Below, piece after piece: positions 1 through 9,911 of a DNA stretch of 64,000 nucleotides. Below the pieces are notes generated by a model. That model was not told the DNA's origin. It did not search any database and was given only the letters and a program-made list of their open reading frames with translations. The DNA comes from Actinomycetota bacterium (GTDB lineage: Bacteria > Actinomycetota > Actinomycetes > Nanopelagicales > Nanopelagicaceae), in contig WLIT01000001.1 in the NCBI GenBank assembly GCA_009726125.1, forward strand, positions 1 through 64,000, written 5' to 3'. The translations under genes were made by a program, and so were the position numbers. Every line of letters starts with the position of its first letter. Position 1 is the first letter of the stretch.

Positions 1-79
1 GATATGTCTCAAGACTTGGTGCGACTGTGCGTTCTTCTAATTCAGGATCGAGAATGACCATGAGTTCATATCTACGCAT
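1..79 (-). CDS. rpsF: 30S ribosomal protein S6, N-terminal part (truncated by window edge)
   Basis: Reverse strand reads MRRYELMVILDPELEERTVAPSLETY..., typical S6 N-terminus. Confidence 0.9.
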   Translation of the reverse strand, partial: MRRYELMVILDPELEERTVAPSLETY

Positions 80-110
80 AAGTTAACCCCACCTCCTCTG
101 GACTAAAGCG

Positions 111-129
111 GCCACGGAATTTCCGCGGC
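111..129 (-). promoter_or_regulatory. Hairpin in the rpsF 5' leader (possible S6:S18-type autoregulatory element)
   Basis: Minus strand GCCGCGGA-AAT-TCCGTGGC forms an 8-bp stem (one G-U) just upstream of the rpsF ribosome-binding site. Confidence 0.4.
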
Positions 130-184
130 AGGAGGGTTATTGCTCCTTCGCGAAAACCACGGATGTGGCTTCCTTGGAGGAAGG

Positions 185-1384
185 CTAAGGGTAACCCTGA
201 CTTACGCCAGATAAAAATTCAAGGTTGTGTGGTTCAAATTTAGGTGTGGATTTACGCATAAGGCGTAGCGAGAACCAGGTCAGCGCTGCTACCCGAAGCA
301 AAATTGCGAAGGCATAGGCCCCGGCAGGTATCGCGAACTTCGCCCCTGAAATTGAGGCGAGATATTGCCAAATCGCGAAGTGATAAATCAATTCCGCAAA
401 TTGCCAGACCCAGAAATCAAAACGATCTCTCTTATCTACCATCGCTAAAACTGCGAGCGGGGTTAACCATAAAACATATTGTGGTGAATAAACCTTGCTG
501 GATATCACAAAGATAGCGACAATAAAAAATGCGATGGAGGCGAGTGAGGGAACCTCTGCTATTCCGAAAACAAATAGGGTGAATGCAAGTGCCCCAAGTG
601 CAAAGAATATTACTGAAATTAGATTTAGGTTGTTAACTCTGAATCCAAAAATATCTAGAGCATGCCAGATTGATCCCCAGTCGGCCGCGCGCTCGGAATT
701 TAATTTAAAGAATCGAAGCCAACCAGTTGGTGTTGTTATTATAAAAGGAAGATTTATTAATAACCATGTGCCTGTTGTTATAAATAAGTAACTTACGAAT
801 TCTTTAATTTTGCCTCTGCGAAGTAGTATGATAAATATTGGAAGTAGTAAAACAATTGGGAAAAACTTGGTAGCGATTGAAATTCCTAGCGCGATGGCGC
901 TCTTCATATAATTTAACTTATCAAAATAATAGATTGCGGCAAGGGCGCTTATAACCGCCCAGATATCCCAATTAATATAGAGAGAGGCGACAACTGCAGG
1001 TGCTACCGGAAATAAATACCAGAGTTCGGGTTTCATCTTCTTTAAAAGAAGAACTGAGCCAATAAATAAGAGGGCAACTAGAAGCGCATTTATATCGAAG
1101 TAGTTTCGATATTTATTTCCACCATCGCCAACTAAAAACGAAGTTGCCCACATTGCAATGCCGGTGATTGGGGGATATTCCACAGCATTGGTTTCGCTGG
1201 CATATGGCCAGGAATGATCAATTAAACCGCGATCTCCAAAGAGGGCTGGAAAATCTGAATAACAGGCGTGGATGTAATCACCTGGTGGGGTCCAGCCATT
1301 TATTCGACAGTGATCAAATTTGGCAAAAGAAATTAACGCTGCAAGAAGTGCGAGAAGAACTGCGCTCTTGGCGAGGGTTTTCAC
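185..1384 (-). CDS. Multi-TM glycosyltransferase, GT87/DUF2029-like
   Basis: 399 aa polytopic ORF, motif layout (PPGDYIHACYSD, VEYPPITG, NWDIWAV) like the mannosyltransferase-type GT87 family. Confidence 0.65.
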   Translation of the reverse strand: MKTLAKSAVLLALLAALISFAKFDHCRINGWTPPGDYIHACYSDFPALFGDRGLIDHSWPYASETNAVEYPPITGIAMWATSFLVGDGGNKYRNYFDINALLVALLFIGSVLLLKKMKPELWYLFPVAPAVVASLYINWDIWAVISALAAIYYFDKLNYMKSAIALGISIATKFFPIVLLLPIFIILLRRGKIKEFVSYLFITTGTWLLINLPFIITTPTGWLRFFKLNSERAADWGSIWHALDIFGFRVNNLNLISVIFFALGALAFTLFVFGIAEVPSLASIAFFIVAIFVISSKVYSPQYVLWLTPLAVLAMVDKRDRFDFWVWQFAELIYHFAIWQYLASISGAKFAIPAGAYAFAILLRVAALTWFSLRLMRKSTPKFEPHNLEFLSGVSQGYP

Positions 1385-3354
1385 TGCTTAGCTGCGAGTT
1401 TCTTCTTCTTGGTTGCGCCAGATTCATACTTTCCAGCAAGTTCGGGATCGAGAGTAGGTACCGCATCTAGATAAGAAATTGGTTCGGTGCCGCCGATATT
1501 TGCTGGTTCTGGGAATGAAGTTGCAGGCATCCCTTTTTGTGCAATCTTTGTATATGTATTCCAAACTTGCGCTGGGAAAGTTCCACCTGTGAATGCATAG
1601 TTGCCACCAATTCCATTTAGGGATTGCGTCGCATCATCTCTAAACATCGCGACTGTGGTTGCGAATTCAACTGTGTAACCATTAAACCAAGCAGATGCAT
1701 TGTCTGTTGTGGTTCCCGTTTTCCCGGCAATTGGTCGACCAACTCCGCTGGCCGCGGCGCCACCAGTTCCATATTGTGTAACTTGTTCAAGTGCATAGGT
1801 TAGGTCGGCCATTACATCTGGTTGGAAAGCTTGTTGTGCCTTAATTTTTCCTTCATAAAGTACGCCTTTGTTTGCTCCTAAGACTTCCTTAATTATGAAT
1901 GGTGTTGCATAGGTTCCATTTGCGGCAAAGGTTGCATATGCCGATGCCATATCAATTACATGAGGTGATGCAACTCCAAGTGAAATTGATGGTGTTGGCA
2001 TTAAAGCGACAGTGCTTGGAATACCAGCGCGACGGGCTACATCAACAACATTATCTAGTCCCGCTTTAATTCCAAGTGGCACAAAAATTGTATTAATTGA
2101 GTGCGCGGTAGCGGCAAGCAAATCTATTTCGCCTTCTTGTTCATTGCCGTAATTAAAGACTGGGTATGGTTTCCCAACGTCATCAAAAACTTGTGGTGAT
2201 TCACCGTTCCAAATTGAGGTTAGTGGGATTCCTTGTTCTAGCGCTGCAATAATTGCGAAGGGTTTAAATCCAGAACCCGCTTGGGTAATTGATTGGGTTG
2301 CGCCATTTAATTGTGTGACTAAATAATCTTTTCCGCCATAAAGCGCAACTATCTCGCCAGTTCCTGGTCTAATCGAAACTAGCGCTGCATGGAAGCTTTC
2401 TGGCGCATTCTTTGGGCCTCGGCCGTCCATTGCACGAACTGCAGCTACTTGATTCTTCTTTTCTAAGGTTGTTTTAATTACATATCCACCGGTTTGTAAT
2501 TGGGCTTCACTAAAACCTAATTTCGCTAATTCATGGACGACCCAAGAAATTACATATCCTTTAGGACCAGCCAGCGCTCCAGAAGTTACGCGATCACGAG
2601 TTACTGGGTAAGTTAATTTTGCGGCATCTGTTTTAGTCAACCATTCTTTTGCAATCATTCCATCGATTACATATTTCCATCGCGCCTCAAGTCGTGTGGC
2701 ATTTTCCTTGCTGTATGAAGGATCGTAATAACCGGGAGAGCGCAGAATGCTCGCGAGGATCGCGGCTTGTGAAACCGATAAATTGCTTACGCTCTTACCG
2801 AAATAAACTTCAGATGCGGTTTGAATTCCATATGATCCACGACCAAAATAAATTGTATTTAAATAACTCTCTAAAATGTCATCCTTAGACATTTGGTTCT
2901 GCAATTTTATGGCGATGATAAGTTCTTTAACTTTTCTAGTGATTGTTCGCTCAGGTGTTAAGAAAGCAGTCTTGGCATATTGTTGGGTAATTGTTGATCC
3001 ACCCTGGCCATTTAGTGTGCCCGATTTCAAATTATTGAAAAGCGCCCTTGCAATTCCAACTGGGCTAACCGCGCTTTGAGTATAGAAATTGCGATCTTCG
3101 GCTGCCATAACTGCTTGGCGTACATGAAGTGGAATATTTGCTAATTTAACAACGGTGCGGTTTTCAGATCCTAGACGTCCAATCTCTTGACCGTCTGCAT
3201 ATTGAATAATTGTTGATTGGCTATTAACGAAAGAATTTGCATCAGGAATACTTACGGTGAAATATGCATAAGCAAAACCAAGAACGGCCAAAATAAAACC
3301 AATCCCGGTGGCAAAAATGCCGTATCGGAATAAGTTACCTCGTAAATTAGCCAT
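1381..3354 (-). CDS. Bifunctional penicillin-binding protein (transglycosylase/transpeptidase)
   Basis: EDRNFYTQSAVSPVGIARA, GGSTITQQYAK, SITQAGSGFKPF, GKTGTT motifs. Confidence 0.93.
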   Translation of the reverse strand: MANLRGNLFRYGIFATGIGFILAVLGFAYAYFTVSIPDANSFVNSQSTIIQYADGQEIGRLGSENRTVVKLANIPLHVRQAVMAAEDRNFYTQSAVSPVGIARALFNNLKSGTLNGQGGSTITQQYAKTAFLTPERTITRKVKELIIAIKLQNQMSKDDILESYLNTIYFGRGSYGIQTASEVYFGKSVSNLSVSQAAILASILRSPGYYDPSYSKENATRLEARWKYVIDGMIAKEWLTKTDAAKLTYPVTRDRVTSGALAGPKGYVISWVVHELAKLGFSEAQLQTGGYVIKTTLEKKNQVAAVRAMDGRGPKNAPESFHAALVSIRPGTGEIVALYGGKDYLVTQLNGATQSITQAGSGFKPFAIIAALEQGIPLTSIWNGESPQVFDDVGKPYPVFNYGNEQEGEIDLLAATAHSINTIFVPLGIKAGLDNVVDVARRAGIPSTVALMPTPSISLGVASPHVIDMASAYATFAANGTYATPFIIKEVLGANKGVLYEGKIKAQQAFQPDVMADLTYALEQVTQYGTGGAAASGVGRPIAGKTGTTTDNASAWFNGYTVEFATTVAMFRDDATQSLNGIGGNYAFTGGTFPAQVWNTYTKIAQKGMPATSFPEPANIGGTEPISYLDAVPTLDPELAGKYESGATKKKKLAAKQ

Positions 3355-3383
3355 AAGTTAAGGCTACCTGCTGCTCCTTAAAA

Positions 3384-3854
3384 CTAACGGCCCCTAAGGG
3401 ATTTCTCATGAAGATGCCAGCTTTTTAATTCTTTCGCTGGTTTCCAATCATCATCTTCCAGCGTATGAATTTTTCGTGGCACCCTTCGAGCGCGGCCATC
3501 GCCTAATAAGAATGAATAAATTAGATGATTCCAACCACAATCCAAACAAACTTCTACGGTATAAACTCGAAATTCACCATATTCATTCTGCATCTCATCT
3601 AGCTCGGATATGGATTTAATGCGGCCTGAGTACTGCCCTAATTGGTCGCCAAAGGCATAGCGCAACTCTTTAACTTCACTCTTCTTACAAACAGGACAGG
3701 GCCGAGTAGACGATTGACCGTGGTGTTTAGCCGCTCGCTTTAAATAAGGATCAGCATCACAGGCATCCATAGCGGAGGAAGAGCCACGAAAGAGGGCAAG
3801 CAAAGTTGCGCGACGATCAAGTGAATAATCGATGTTATCTCGGCGGGACCACAT
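3384..3854 (-). CDS. DUF5318 family protein
   Basis: 156 aa with CPVCKKSEVKELRYAFGDQLG and a second Cys pair (VCLDCGWNH), actinobacterial conserved family. Confidence 0.7.
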   Translation of the reverse strand: MWSRRDNIDYSLDRRATLLALFRGSSSAMDACDADPYLKRAAKHHGQSSTRPCPVCKKSEVKELRYAFGDQLGQYSGRIKSISELDEMQNEYGEFRVYTVEVCLDCGWNHLIYSFLLGDGRARRVPRKIHTLEDDDWKPAKELKSWHLHEKSLRGR

Positions 3855-3855
3855 A

Positions 3856-5169
3856 ATGTCTAAGAATAAACCTTATTTGAACATTACGCTTCGTATCATG
3901 AAGTTAAAAGATGGGTACGGCGCGCTACCTAAATTGCTTCGGGTTAGGTGGATGGGGCAACTCACTGACGGCGCATTTCAATCTGCCCTAGCCTCATTTG
4001 TTTTATTTTCACCAGAACGCCAACCTGATGCGGTTAAGGCGGCGCTAGCTTTCACTGTTGTGCTTCTTCCTTATTCGTTGGTCGGACCATATGCTGGAAT
4101 TTTCTTAGATCGATTTAGTCGCAAACGTGTTGTGCAAATTGCGAACTTAATCCGTGCCTTCGATTTATTAGTAATAGCGCTTTTAATTCTCCAGGGTTCA
4201 ACTGGGCTTCTCTTAACTTTCTTTGTGCTTATTGCATTTGGTGTAAATCGATTAATTCTGGCGGGACTTTCTGCTGGCCTGCCGTTATTAGTCAATAAAG
4301 AGGTCTTGATATCAGCAAATGCGCTAGCTGTAACTGGTGGAACTATCTTTGTGGTAATTGGTGGTGGCGTTGGAATTGGTTTGAAAAATTTCTTGAATAC
4401 CAAAACTACTGGCGATTCCATAGATGCTTTACTAATTCTCGTTGCCGCAGGCGGTTATTTCTTGGCGGCTATATTTGCATCAGCTCTCGGGAAGAAAGAG
4501 ATCGGCCCGATGCAGCATGAAGTTTCCCAAGAGGCTCGTGGTTTCGGGGAAATGCTTGAAGGATTTCATATTCTGCGCAAACACGGGGATGCGTTGCGTG
4601 GAATTTTTGCAACTGGTGTGCAACGGGGCGGTATTACAGCGCTAACTTTGATTGCCCTTTTATCTGAACGAAATACTTATAACCCACCTGATGATCCTGA
4701 CGCTGGATTAAGGGGTTTTGCATATGCTCTAACAATTGCTGGTATCGGAATTGGCTTAGGTGCCTTTGCTGGACCATTTGGTGTTGCAAAATTCGGTCGC
4801 CATAAATGGATGCGAATCTCGATGTTAGCACCAACTCTTTTCTTAATATTTTTCGGCCTATTCCCAACCGAGTTTATGATGATTCTTACCGCCTTCTTTG
4901 TTGGTGGCTTTGGTCAAAGTTTGAAGATTACAAATGATGCACTTGTGCAATCGAAAATTGCGGATAAATTTCGTGGGCGAATCTTTGCTTTTTATGATGT
5001 TGCAGTGAATGGTGCGATTGTTTCTGGCGCAATAATCGCGGCACTTACCTTGCCATCTAGCGGTATTTCACTAACAATGCCCTGGTTGATCGCCTTATCG
5101 TATCTACTCGCAGGCTTAATCTTGCTCCGCAAATCTAAATTTTCGGCTTATTCAAACTCCACCAATTAA
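3856..5169 (+). CDS. MFS transporter
   Basis: Polytopic ORF, LDRFSRKRVVQ loop motif; ATG at 3856 chosen over the extended ORF start at 3832. Confidence 0.8.
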   Translation: MSKNKPYLNITLRIMKLKDGYGALPKLLRVRWMGQLTDGAFQSALASFVLFSPERQPDAVKAALAFTVVLLPYSLVGPYAGIFLDRFSRKRVVQIANLIRAFDLLVIALLILQGSTGLLLTFFVLIAFGVNRLILAGLSAGLPLLVNKEVLISANALAVTGGTIFVVIGGGVGIGLKNFLNTKTTGDSIDALLILVAAGGYFLAAIFASALGKKEIGPMQHEVSQEARGFGEMLEGFHILRKHGDALRGIFATGVQRGGITALTLIALLSERNTYNPPDDPDAGLRGFAYALTIAGIGIGLGAFAGPFGVAKFGRHKWMRISMLAPTLFLIFFGLFPTEFMMILTAFFVGGFGQSLKITNDALVQSKIADKFRGRIFAFYDVAVNGAIVSGAIIAALTLPSSGISLTMPWLIALSYLLAGLILLRKSKFSAYSNSTN

Positions 5170-6631
5170 GAAGTTCGTCTTTAGCCGCTTCGACACCGAG
5201 CGGTCCGCGATCCATTCGTAGATCTAATAAGTATTGGTAGGCGCGGCCAACAATCGGTGATGGTGAAATTCCTAGTATCGCCATTATTTCCAAGCCATCT
5301 AAATCCGGGCGAATTTTTTCCAACTCTTCTTGCGCCATAAGTTCAAGAATTCTCGCTTCAAGTGAGTCATATGTTCTCGCTAAACCTTCAGCTTTTCGTT
5401 GGTTTCGAGTCGTGCAGTCGGCTCTAGTTAAAACATGTAAGTGAGTTAATTGATGTTCCGCATCTCTTATGTATCTGCGAACTGCAGAATCGGTCCACTC
5501 CCCAGTGCCATAGCCATGGAAACGTAGGTGAAGAAAAACTAAAGATGAAACGTCATCAACGCTCTCGTTACTAAATCGAAGCTTCTTCAAGCGCTCTTTT
5601 GCCATTCGCGCGCCAACAACTTCATGATGGTGAAATGAAACTCCGCCGCCATCTATCAACTCTCGAGTTTTAGGTTTGCCGATGTCGTGAAGTAGAGCGG
5701 CGAGACGAATTACTAGGTTAGGGCCACCTAAGCGATCTTCTAGCGCTATCGCTTGCTCCAAAACCTTCAGAGTGTGTTCGTACACATCTTTATGATGATG
5801 GTGTTCATCAATTTCCAATTTGAGTTTCGGAACTTCAGGTAGAACATATTCTGCAAGCCCCGTCTCGACCAAAATCTCGATTCCAGCTCTTGGGTTAGGC
5901 GACATAATTATTTTTGTAAATTCATCGCGTACTCGTTCTGCTGAGATTATTTCAATTCTTGCAGCCATATTTTTTATTGCCGCTGTAATTGTTGGGTCGA
6001 TTTCAAATTCAAGTTGCGCCGCAAATCTAGCCGCGCGCATCATGCGAAGTGGGTCATCAGAGAATGAATCTTCGGGAGATCCTGGAGTTCGTAAAACTTT
6101 ATTAATTAAATCTGTTACTCCGTTAAAGTTATCGATAAATGTCGGCGGTGTTGTGGTTAACTCCAGCGCCATAGCGTTAACGGTAAAGTCGCGGCGTAAT
6201 AAATCCCCTTCGATTGATTCACCAAATTTAACTTCAGGATTACGACTATCGTGGTCATAAACTTCACTTCGGTAAGTTGTAATTTCTACAGTTACATCCC
6301 CAAATTGCGCAGCAATGGTTCCAAATTCCCGCCCAGTTTCCCACAGCGAATCAGCGCCTTTTTTAATGATTGATTTAGTTTCATCTGGCTTAGCGTTTGT
6401 TGTGAAATCTAAATCGTTACCTAACCGCCCCAAAATCGCATCGCGTACTGGGCCACCAACTAGAGCAAGCGTGAATCCAGCCTTAGCGAATTTTTCTGCC
6501 AAATCTGTAGCAAGCGGCCTGGCTGATAGTGCAGAAATAGCAAGGTTGGCCGCAACCGTCTTGGGGTCATTTGAGGTTAAATCTGGGTTCGTTGTCACAG
6601 TATCTAAGGCTAGAGCAGTAACCTTGCCCAA
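5135..6631 (-). CDS. cca: CCA tRNA nucleotidyltransferase
   Basis: LALVGGPVRDAILGRLGNDLDFTTNA, RRDFTVNAMAL, HD motif LLHDIGKPKT. Confidence 0.92.
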   Translation of the reverse strand: MGKVTALALDTVTTNPDLTSNDPKTVAANLAISALSARPLATDLAEKFAKAGFTLALVGGPVRDAILGRLGNDLDFTTNAKPDETKSIIKKGADSLWETGREFGTIAAQFGDVTVEITTYRSEVYDHDSRNPEVKFGESIEGDLLRRDFTVNAMALELTTTPPTFIDNFNGVTDLINKVLRTPGSPEDSFSDDPLRMMRAARFAAQLEFEIDPTITAAIKNMAARIEIISAERVRDEFTKIIMSPNPRAGIEILVETGLAEYVLPEVPKLKLEIDEHHHHKDVYEHTLKVLEQAIALEDRLGGPNLVIRLAALLHDIGKPKTRELIDGGGVSFHHHEVVGARMAKERLKKLRFSNESVDDVSSLVFLHLRFHGYGTGEWTDSAVRRYIRDAEHQLTHLHVLTRADCTTRNQRKAEGLARTYDSLEARILELMAQEELEKIRPDLDGLEIMAILGISPSPIVGRAYQYLLDLRMDRGPLGVEAAKDELLNWWSLNKPKI

Positions 6632-7212
6632 TGACCACGGCGCCTGGTGGCGGTGGCGAGGCTAAACGGAAAAAACGCCGGAGACGACGTCCAAAGGGCC
6701 CGACCCCACCAAATTTAAATAATCCTGCAAGCCCACAAGGAAAACCTGCTGCCAAAAAACCGCCGGTGAAGCGTGTATACGCAAAACGGGTTGATGAGGT
6801 TAGCGCTGGTGGTTTGGTAATTGATTCAACTGGTACAAAGGGTTTATTGATTGGCCGACGCGACTTGAAAGATCAAAGCCGTGAGCGTTTGCTCTGGTCA
6901 CTTCCCAAGGGCCATATTGAAGAGGGCGAGACTCCAGAGCAAGCCGCAATACGTGAAGTTCAGGAGGAAACTGGAATTGAAAGTGAAATCTCCAGAGAGC
7001 TCGGCGTGATTGATTTTTGGTTTATGGCTGGTGGCAACCGAATTCATAAAACCGTTCACCATTTCTTATTTAAAGAAATCGGTGGGGCGTTGGCACCACA
7101 AATAACTGAAGTGGATGATGTCGGTTGGTTTCCATTATCGGAAATTGTGGAATTGCTCGCTTACCCAGATGAGAAGAAATTGATTGCAAAATCAGGTGAG
7201 TTAAAAGTATGA
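6631..7212 (+). CDS. NUDIX hydrolase
   Basis: Nudix box GHIEEGETPEQAAIREVQEETGI; basic N-terminal extension KRKKRRRRRPKG. Confidence 0.9.
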   Translation: MTTAPGGGGEAKRKKRRRRRPKGPTPPNLNNPASPQGKPAAKKPPVKRVYAKRVDEVSAGGLVIDSTGTKGLLIGRRDLKDQSRERLLWSLPKGHIEEGETPEQAAIREVQEETGIESEISRELGVIDFWFMAGGNRIHKTVHHFLFKEIGGALAPQITEVDDVGWFPLSEIVELLAYPDEKKLIAKSGELKV

Positions 7213-8312
7213 AAAAGTTAATTGCTTTAGTGGCGCTTTTAGTTTTGGCAATTTTGCAAACTCCGATGGCGAACGCGGCAACTGTTGAAATCACTATTAC
7301 TGAACCAACCCACCGCCAAATTGATGGCGTTTTTATTGATGATGAATTAATTAACTTACTCGCATATGAAGGTCGATTAGGTCAACTTGTCTTTAACCCT
7401 TCACGGGGAAATCGAAGTTGGTTTATTGATCCACAGCTTATTGAAGAAGTAACTGCTATGACCTCGGATTATGTTTTAACGAATGGTGATTCTGGTACGG
7501 GCGCAGATGTTGCAAAAGCTTGGCTTAATCAATTTTCTGCGATTACGCGTGGCGAGCAAATAACCGCGCTGCCTTATGGAAACCCATCCGGTTACTGGCT
7601 TTCTAAACTTGCTCCAGCTAAAAAAGTTTTTTATTTACAATTTGGCGCCAAGCGGTTAGCCGCAATTATTGGTAGAGAAGTCTCACAAATGACAAATTAC
7701 CCGAGTGGCGAACGTTATCAGGTGGATTTTTTAACTACCCAAACTTTTAGAGGATCACAGATCGTTTTGAAGGTTAATTCAAATTACATGTTGCTTGAAG
7801 AGATTGAGAAATTTCAAGCCCAGAGTGCGGCCGTGTTCCATCCTGCTTTAAGGAATGGAAATCGCACTTTATTGGCGCTGGACCTAATGACAAGTACGCA
7901 GTTGTTATCAAATAAAATAAGGTTGGCGCCAGGACGATTTACAGTAACTTCAACAAAGCAAGACTTGCCGATTACTTTAATAAATGATTTTCCTAATCCG
8001 GTAACAGTCGCAGTGAAAATCAGCGCTTCTAACGGCAAAGTTCTCATTGGTTCAGTCAAAAATCAGATTGTTAATGGAAAATCTAAAGTCCAAGTGATGA
8101 TTCCGATTGAGGTTGTTACTTCTGGAAAGAGCGACCTAATAGTTTCACTCTCTTCCGATAAGGGTAAGGCGCTCAGCAGTGAAGTCATTTATCCCGTAAC
8201 ACTCAAAGTTATTAGCCCAATCGCTACCTGGATTACCACTGGCGGGGCGATAATTCTCTTTATCTCAGCGCTTGTTCAAAGTTTCCGAAGGATTAGAAAG
8301 AAGCGAGTATGA
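7209..8312 (+). CDS. Secreted/membrane-anchored protein between NUDIX and murJ (DUF6049-like position)
   Basis: Signal peptide, C-terminal TM helix followed by RIRKKRV; synteny NUDIX-X-murJ. Confidence 0.5.
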   Translation: MKKLIALVALLVLAILQTPMANAATVEITITEPTHRQIDGVFIDDELINLLAYEGRLGQLVFNPSRGNRSWFIDPQLIEEVTAMTSDYVLTNGDSGTGADVAKAWLNQFSAITRGEQITALPYGNPSGYWLSKLAPAKKVFYLQFGAKRLAAIIGREVSQMTNYPSGERYQVDFLTTQTFRGSQIVLKVNSNYMLLEEIEKFQAQSAAVFHPALRNGNRTLLALDLMTSTQLLSNKIRLAPGRFTVTSTKQDLPITLINDFPNPVTVAVKISASNGKVLIGSVKNQIVNGKSKVQVMIPIEVVTSGKSDLIVSLSSDKGKALSSEVIYPVTLKVISPIATWITTGGAIILFISALVQSFRRIRKKRV

Positions 8313-9907
8313 ATGATAAGTCGCTCATAAAGTCTTCTACTGTTATGGCGGTTGGAACAATTGTGTCTCGGATAACTGGGTTGGCTCGCGGATTGCTTCT
8401 TGTCGCTGTGCTTGGTACGACTCTGCTTGGTGACACTTTCAATGTTGCAAACACCATGCCAAATATTCTCTATAACTTAATTATTGGTGGCGCACTAACC
8501 GCGGTCTTTGTGCCTCAGATTGTTAGATCAACAAATGACATAGATAGTGGAAGTGCATTCATTTCGCGTTTAGTTACGGCAACATGCGTATTTTTAGGCG
8601 GCTTAGTAATCCTTTCTATTTTGCTCGCTCCGGTGTTGGTAAGGGTATTTGCAACAAGTTATATCGGCCGCCCGGAATTCGATGTAACAACTGAATTTAT
8701 GCGTTACTGCCTGCCGCAAATCTTTTTCATGGGTCTCTTTGCGCTACTTAGTCAGGTTGCAAACGCTAAGGGCAAATTTGGGCCGATGATGTGGGCCCCG
8801 GTTTTAAATAACCTTATCGCTATTGCAGTTTTTGGGTGGTTCCTTAAATATTCCACCCAACCTACAGTTGAGACAATTCCAACTTCTGAAATTATTTGGA
8901 TTGGTTTGGGTAGTACTGCTGGTTACGTGGCACAGGCGCTCATCTTAATTCCAGTTATATCTAGAACTAACATCAAGATCCGCCCGCGTTTTGATTGGCG
9001 TGATTCGGAATTACGCAAATCACTTCACTTAGCGACATGGACCTTGTTGTTTGCGGCGATTTCACAGGTGAGTTATTTGGTAACGGTAAATCTTTCAACT
9101 GGTGCTGCAGTTAGAGCGCTAGAGGCTGGGATAGAAACAGGTGTTGGGTTTACTCCTTTTAGTAATGCGCTTTTGATCTACATGCTGCCGCATTCAATCA
9201 TCACTATCTCTGTAGTAACTGCCTTATTGCCTACGCTTTCAAAATTTGCGCATGAGAAGAAACCGCAATTGATTCATGACCAACTTGTAAAGGCAATGCG
9301 CATCGTTGGCCTAGTAACCGTTCCTAGCGCTGTTGCGTTTCTCTTCTTTGGGCCACTTATGACCGGAGCGCTATTCTTTGGAATTTCGCGTGCTGATTCG
9401 AATTATTTGGGATATACCCTTTCCGCTCTTGCCCTTGGATTGGCGCCGATGAGTGTTAACTTGATTGCGCTTCGCGGATTGAGCGCTTTTGAGAGCGTTA
9501 AATTACAAGTTTTAAGTAATACGATTATGAATGTTATTGGGATTCTCTTCGCTGTTGCCCTCGCATTTATCTTGCCGCCGGAATGGGTTACGGTCGGATT
9601 AGCTGGATCTCTTGCAATTAGTTATTACTTTGGAAGTTGGAGCACGGTTCGACTGCTCCGTCGATACGAAATTCATATTTCAATCTCTGAAGTTATTGGG
9701 TTTTATGCCAAATTAACTGGGTTGGCACTTGTGATCGCGCTTCCTATTTGGCTACTTAGAGGCTCAATCCCGGGTGGGAATACTGTTAGGTTGATTATCG
9801 TTCTATTTGTATCGGTGTTTGGTTACCTAGCTCTCTGCAAGATAGCCCGTGTTAGTGAAATTACTAGCGCCATTGAAGTTCTTACCAACCGTAAAAAGAT
9901 AAGGTAG
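8309..9907 (+). CDS. murJ: Lipid II flippase MurJ/MviN
   Basis: 532 aa polytopic ORF with MviN-like N-terminus (SSTVMAVGTIVSRITGLARG). Confidence 0.9.
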   Translation: MNDKSLIKSSTVMAVGTIVSRITGLARGLLLVAVLGTTLLGDTFNVANTMPNILYNLIIGGALTAVFVPQIVRSTNDIDSGSAFISRLVTATCVFLGGLVILSILLAPVLVRVFATSYIGRPEFDVTTEFMRYCLPQIFFMGLFALLSQVANAKGKFGPMMWAPVLNNLIAIAVFGWFLKYSTQPTVETIPTSEIIWIGLGSTAGYVAQALILIPVISRTNIKIRPRFDWRDSELRKSLHLATWTLLFAAISQVSYLVTVNLSTGAAVRALEAGIETGVGFTPFSNALLIYMLPHSIITISVVTALLPTLSKFAHEKKPQLIHDQLVKAMRIVGLVTVPSAVAFLFFGPLMTGALFFGISRADSNYLGYTLSALALGLAPMSVNLIALRGLSAFESVKLQVLSNTIMNVIGILFAVALAFILPPEWVTVGLAGSLAISYYFGSWSTVRLLRRYEIHISISEVIGFYAKLTGLALVIALPIWLLRGSIPGGNTVRLIIVLFVSVFGYLALCKIARVSEITSAIEVLTNRKKIR

Positions 9908-9911
9908 CCAG

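Noticed and set aside
304-791. Plus-strand ORFs (70 and 98 aa) inside the GT87 gene, and the many other 60-150 aa antisense ORFs in the track
   Set aside because: All lie antisense or out of frame within strongly supported genes and have low-complexity, non-homologous translations.
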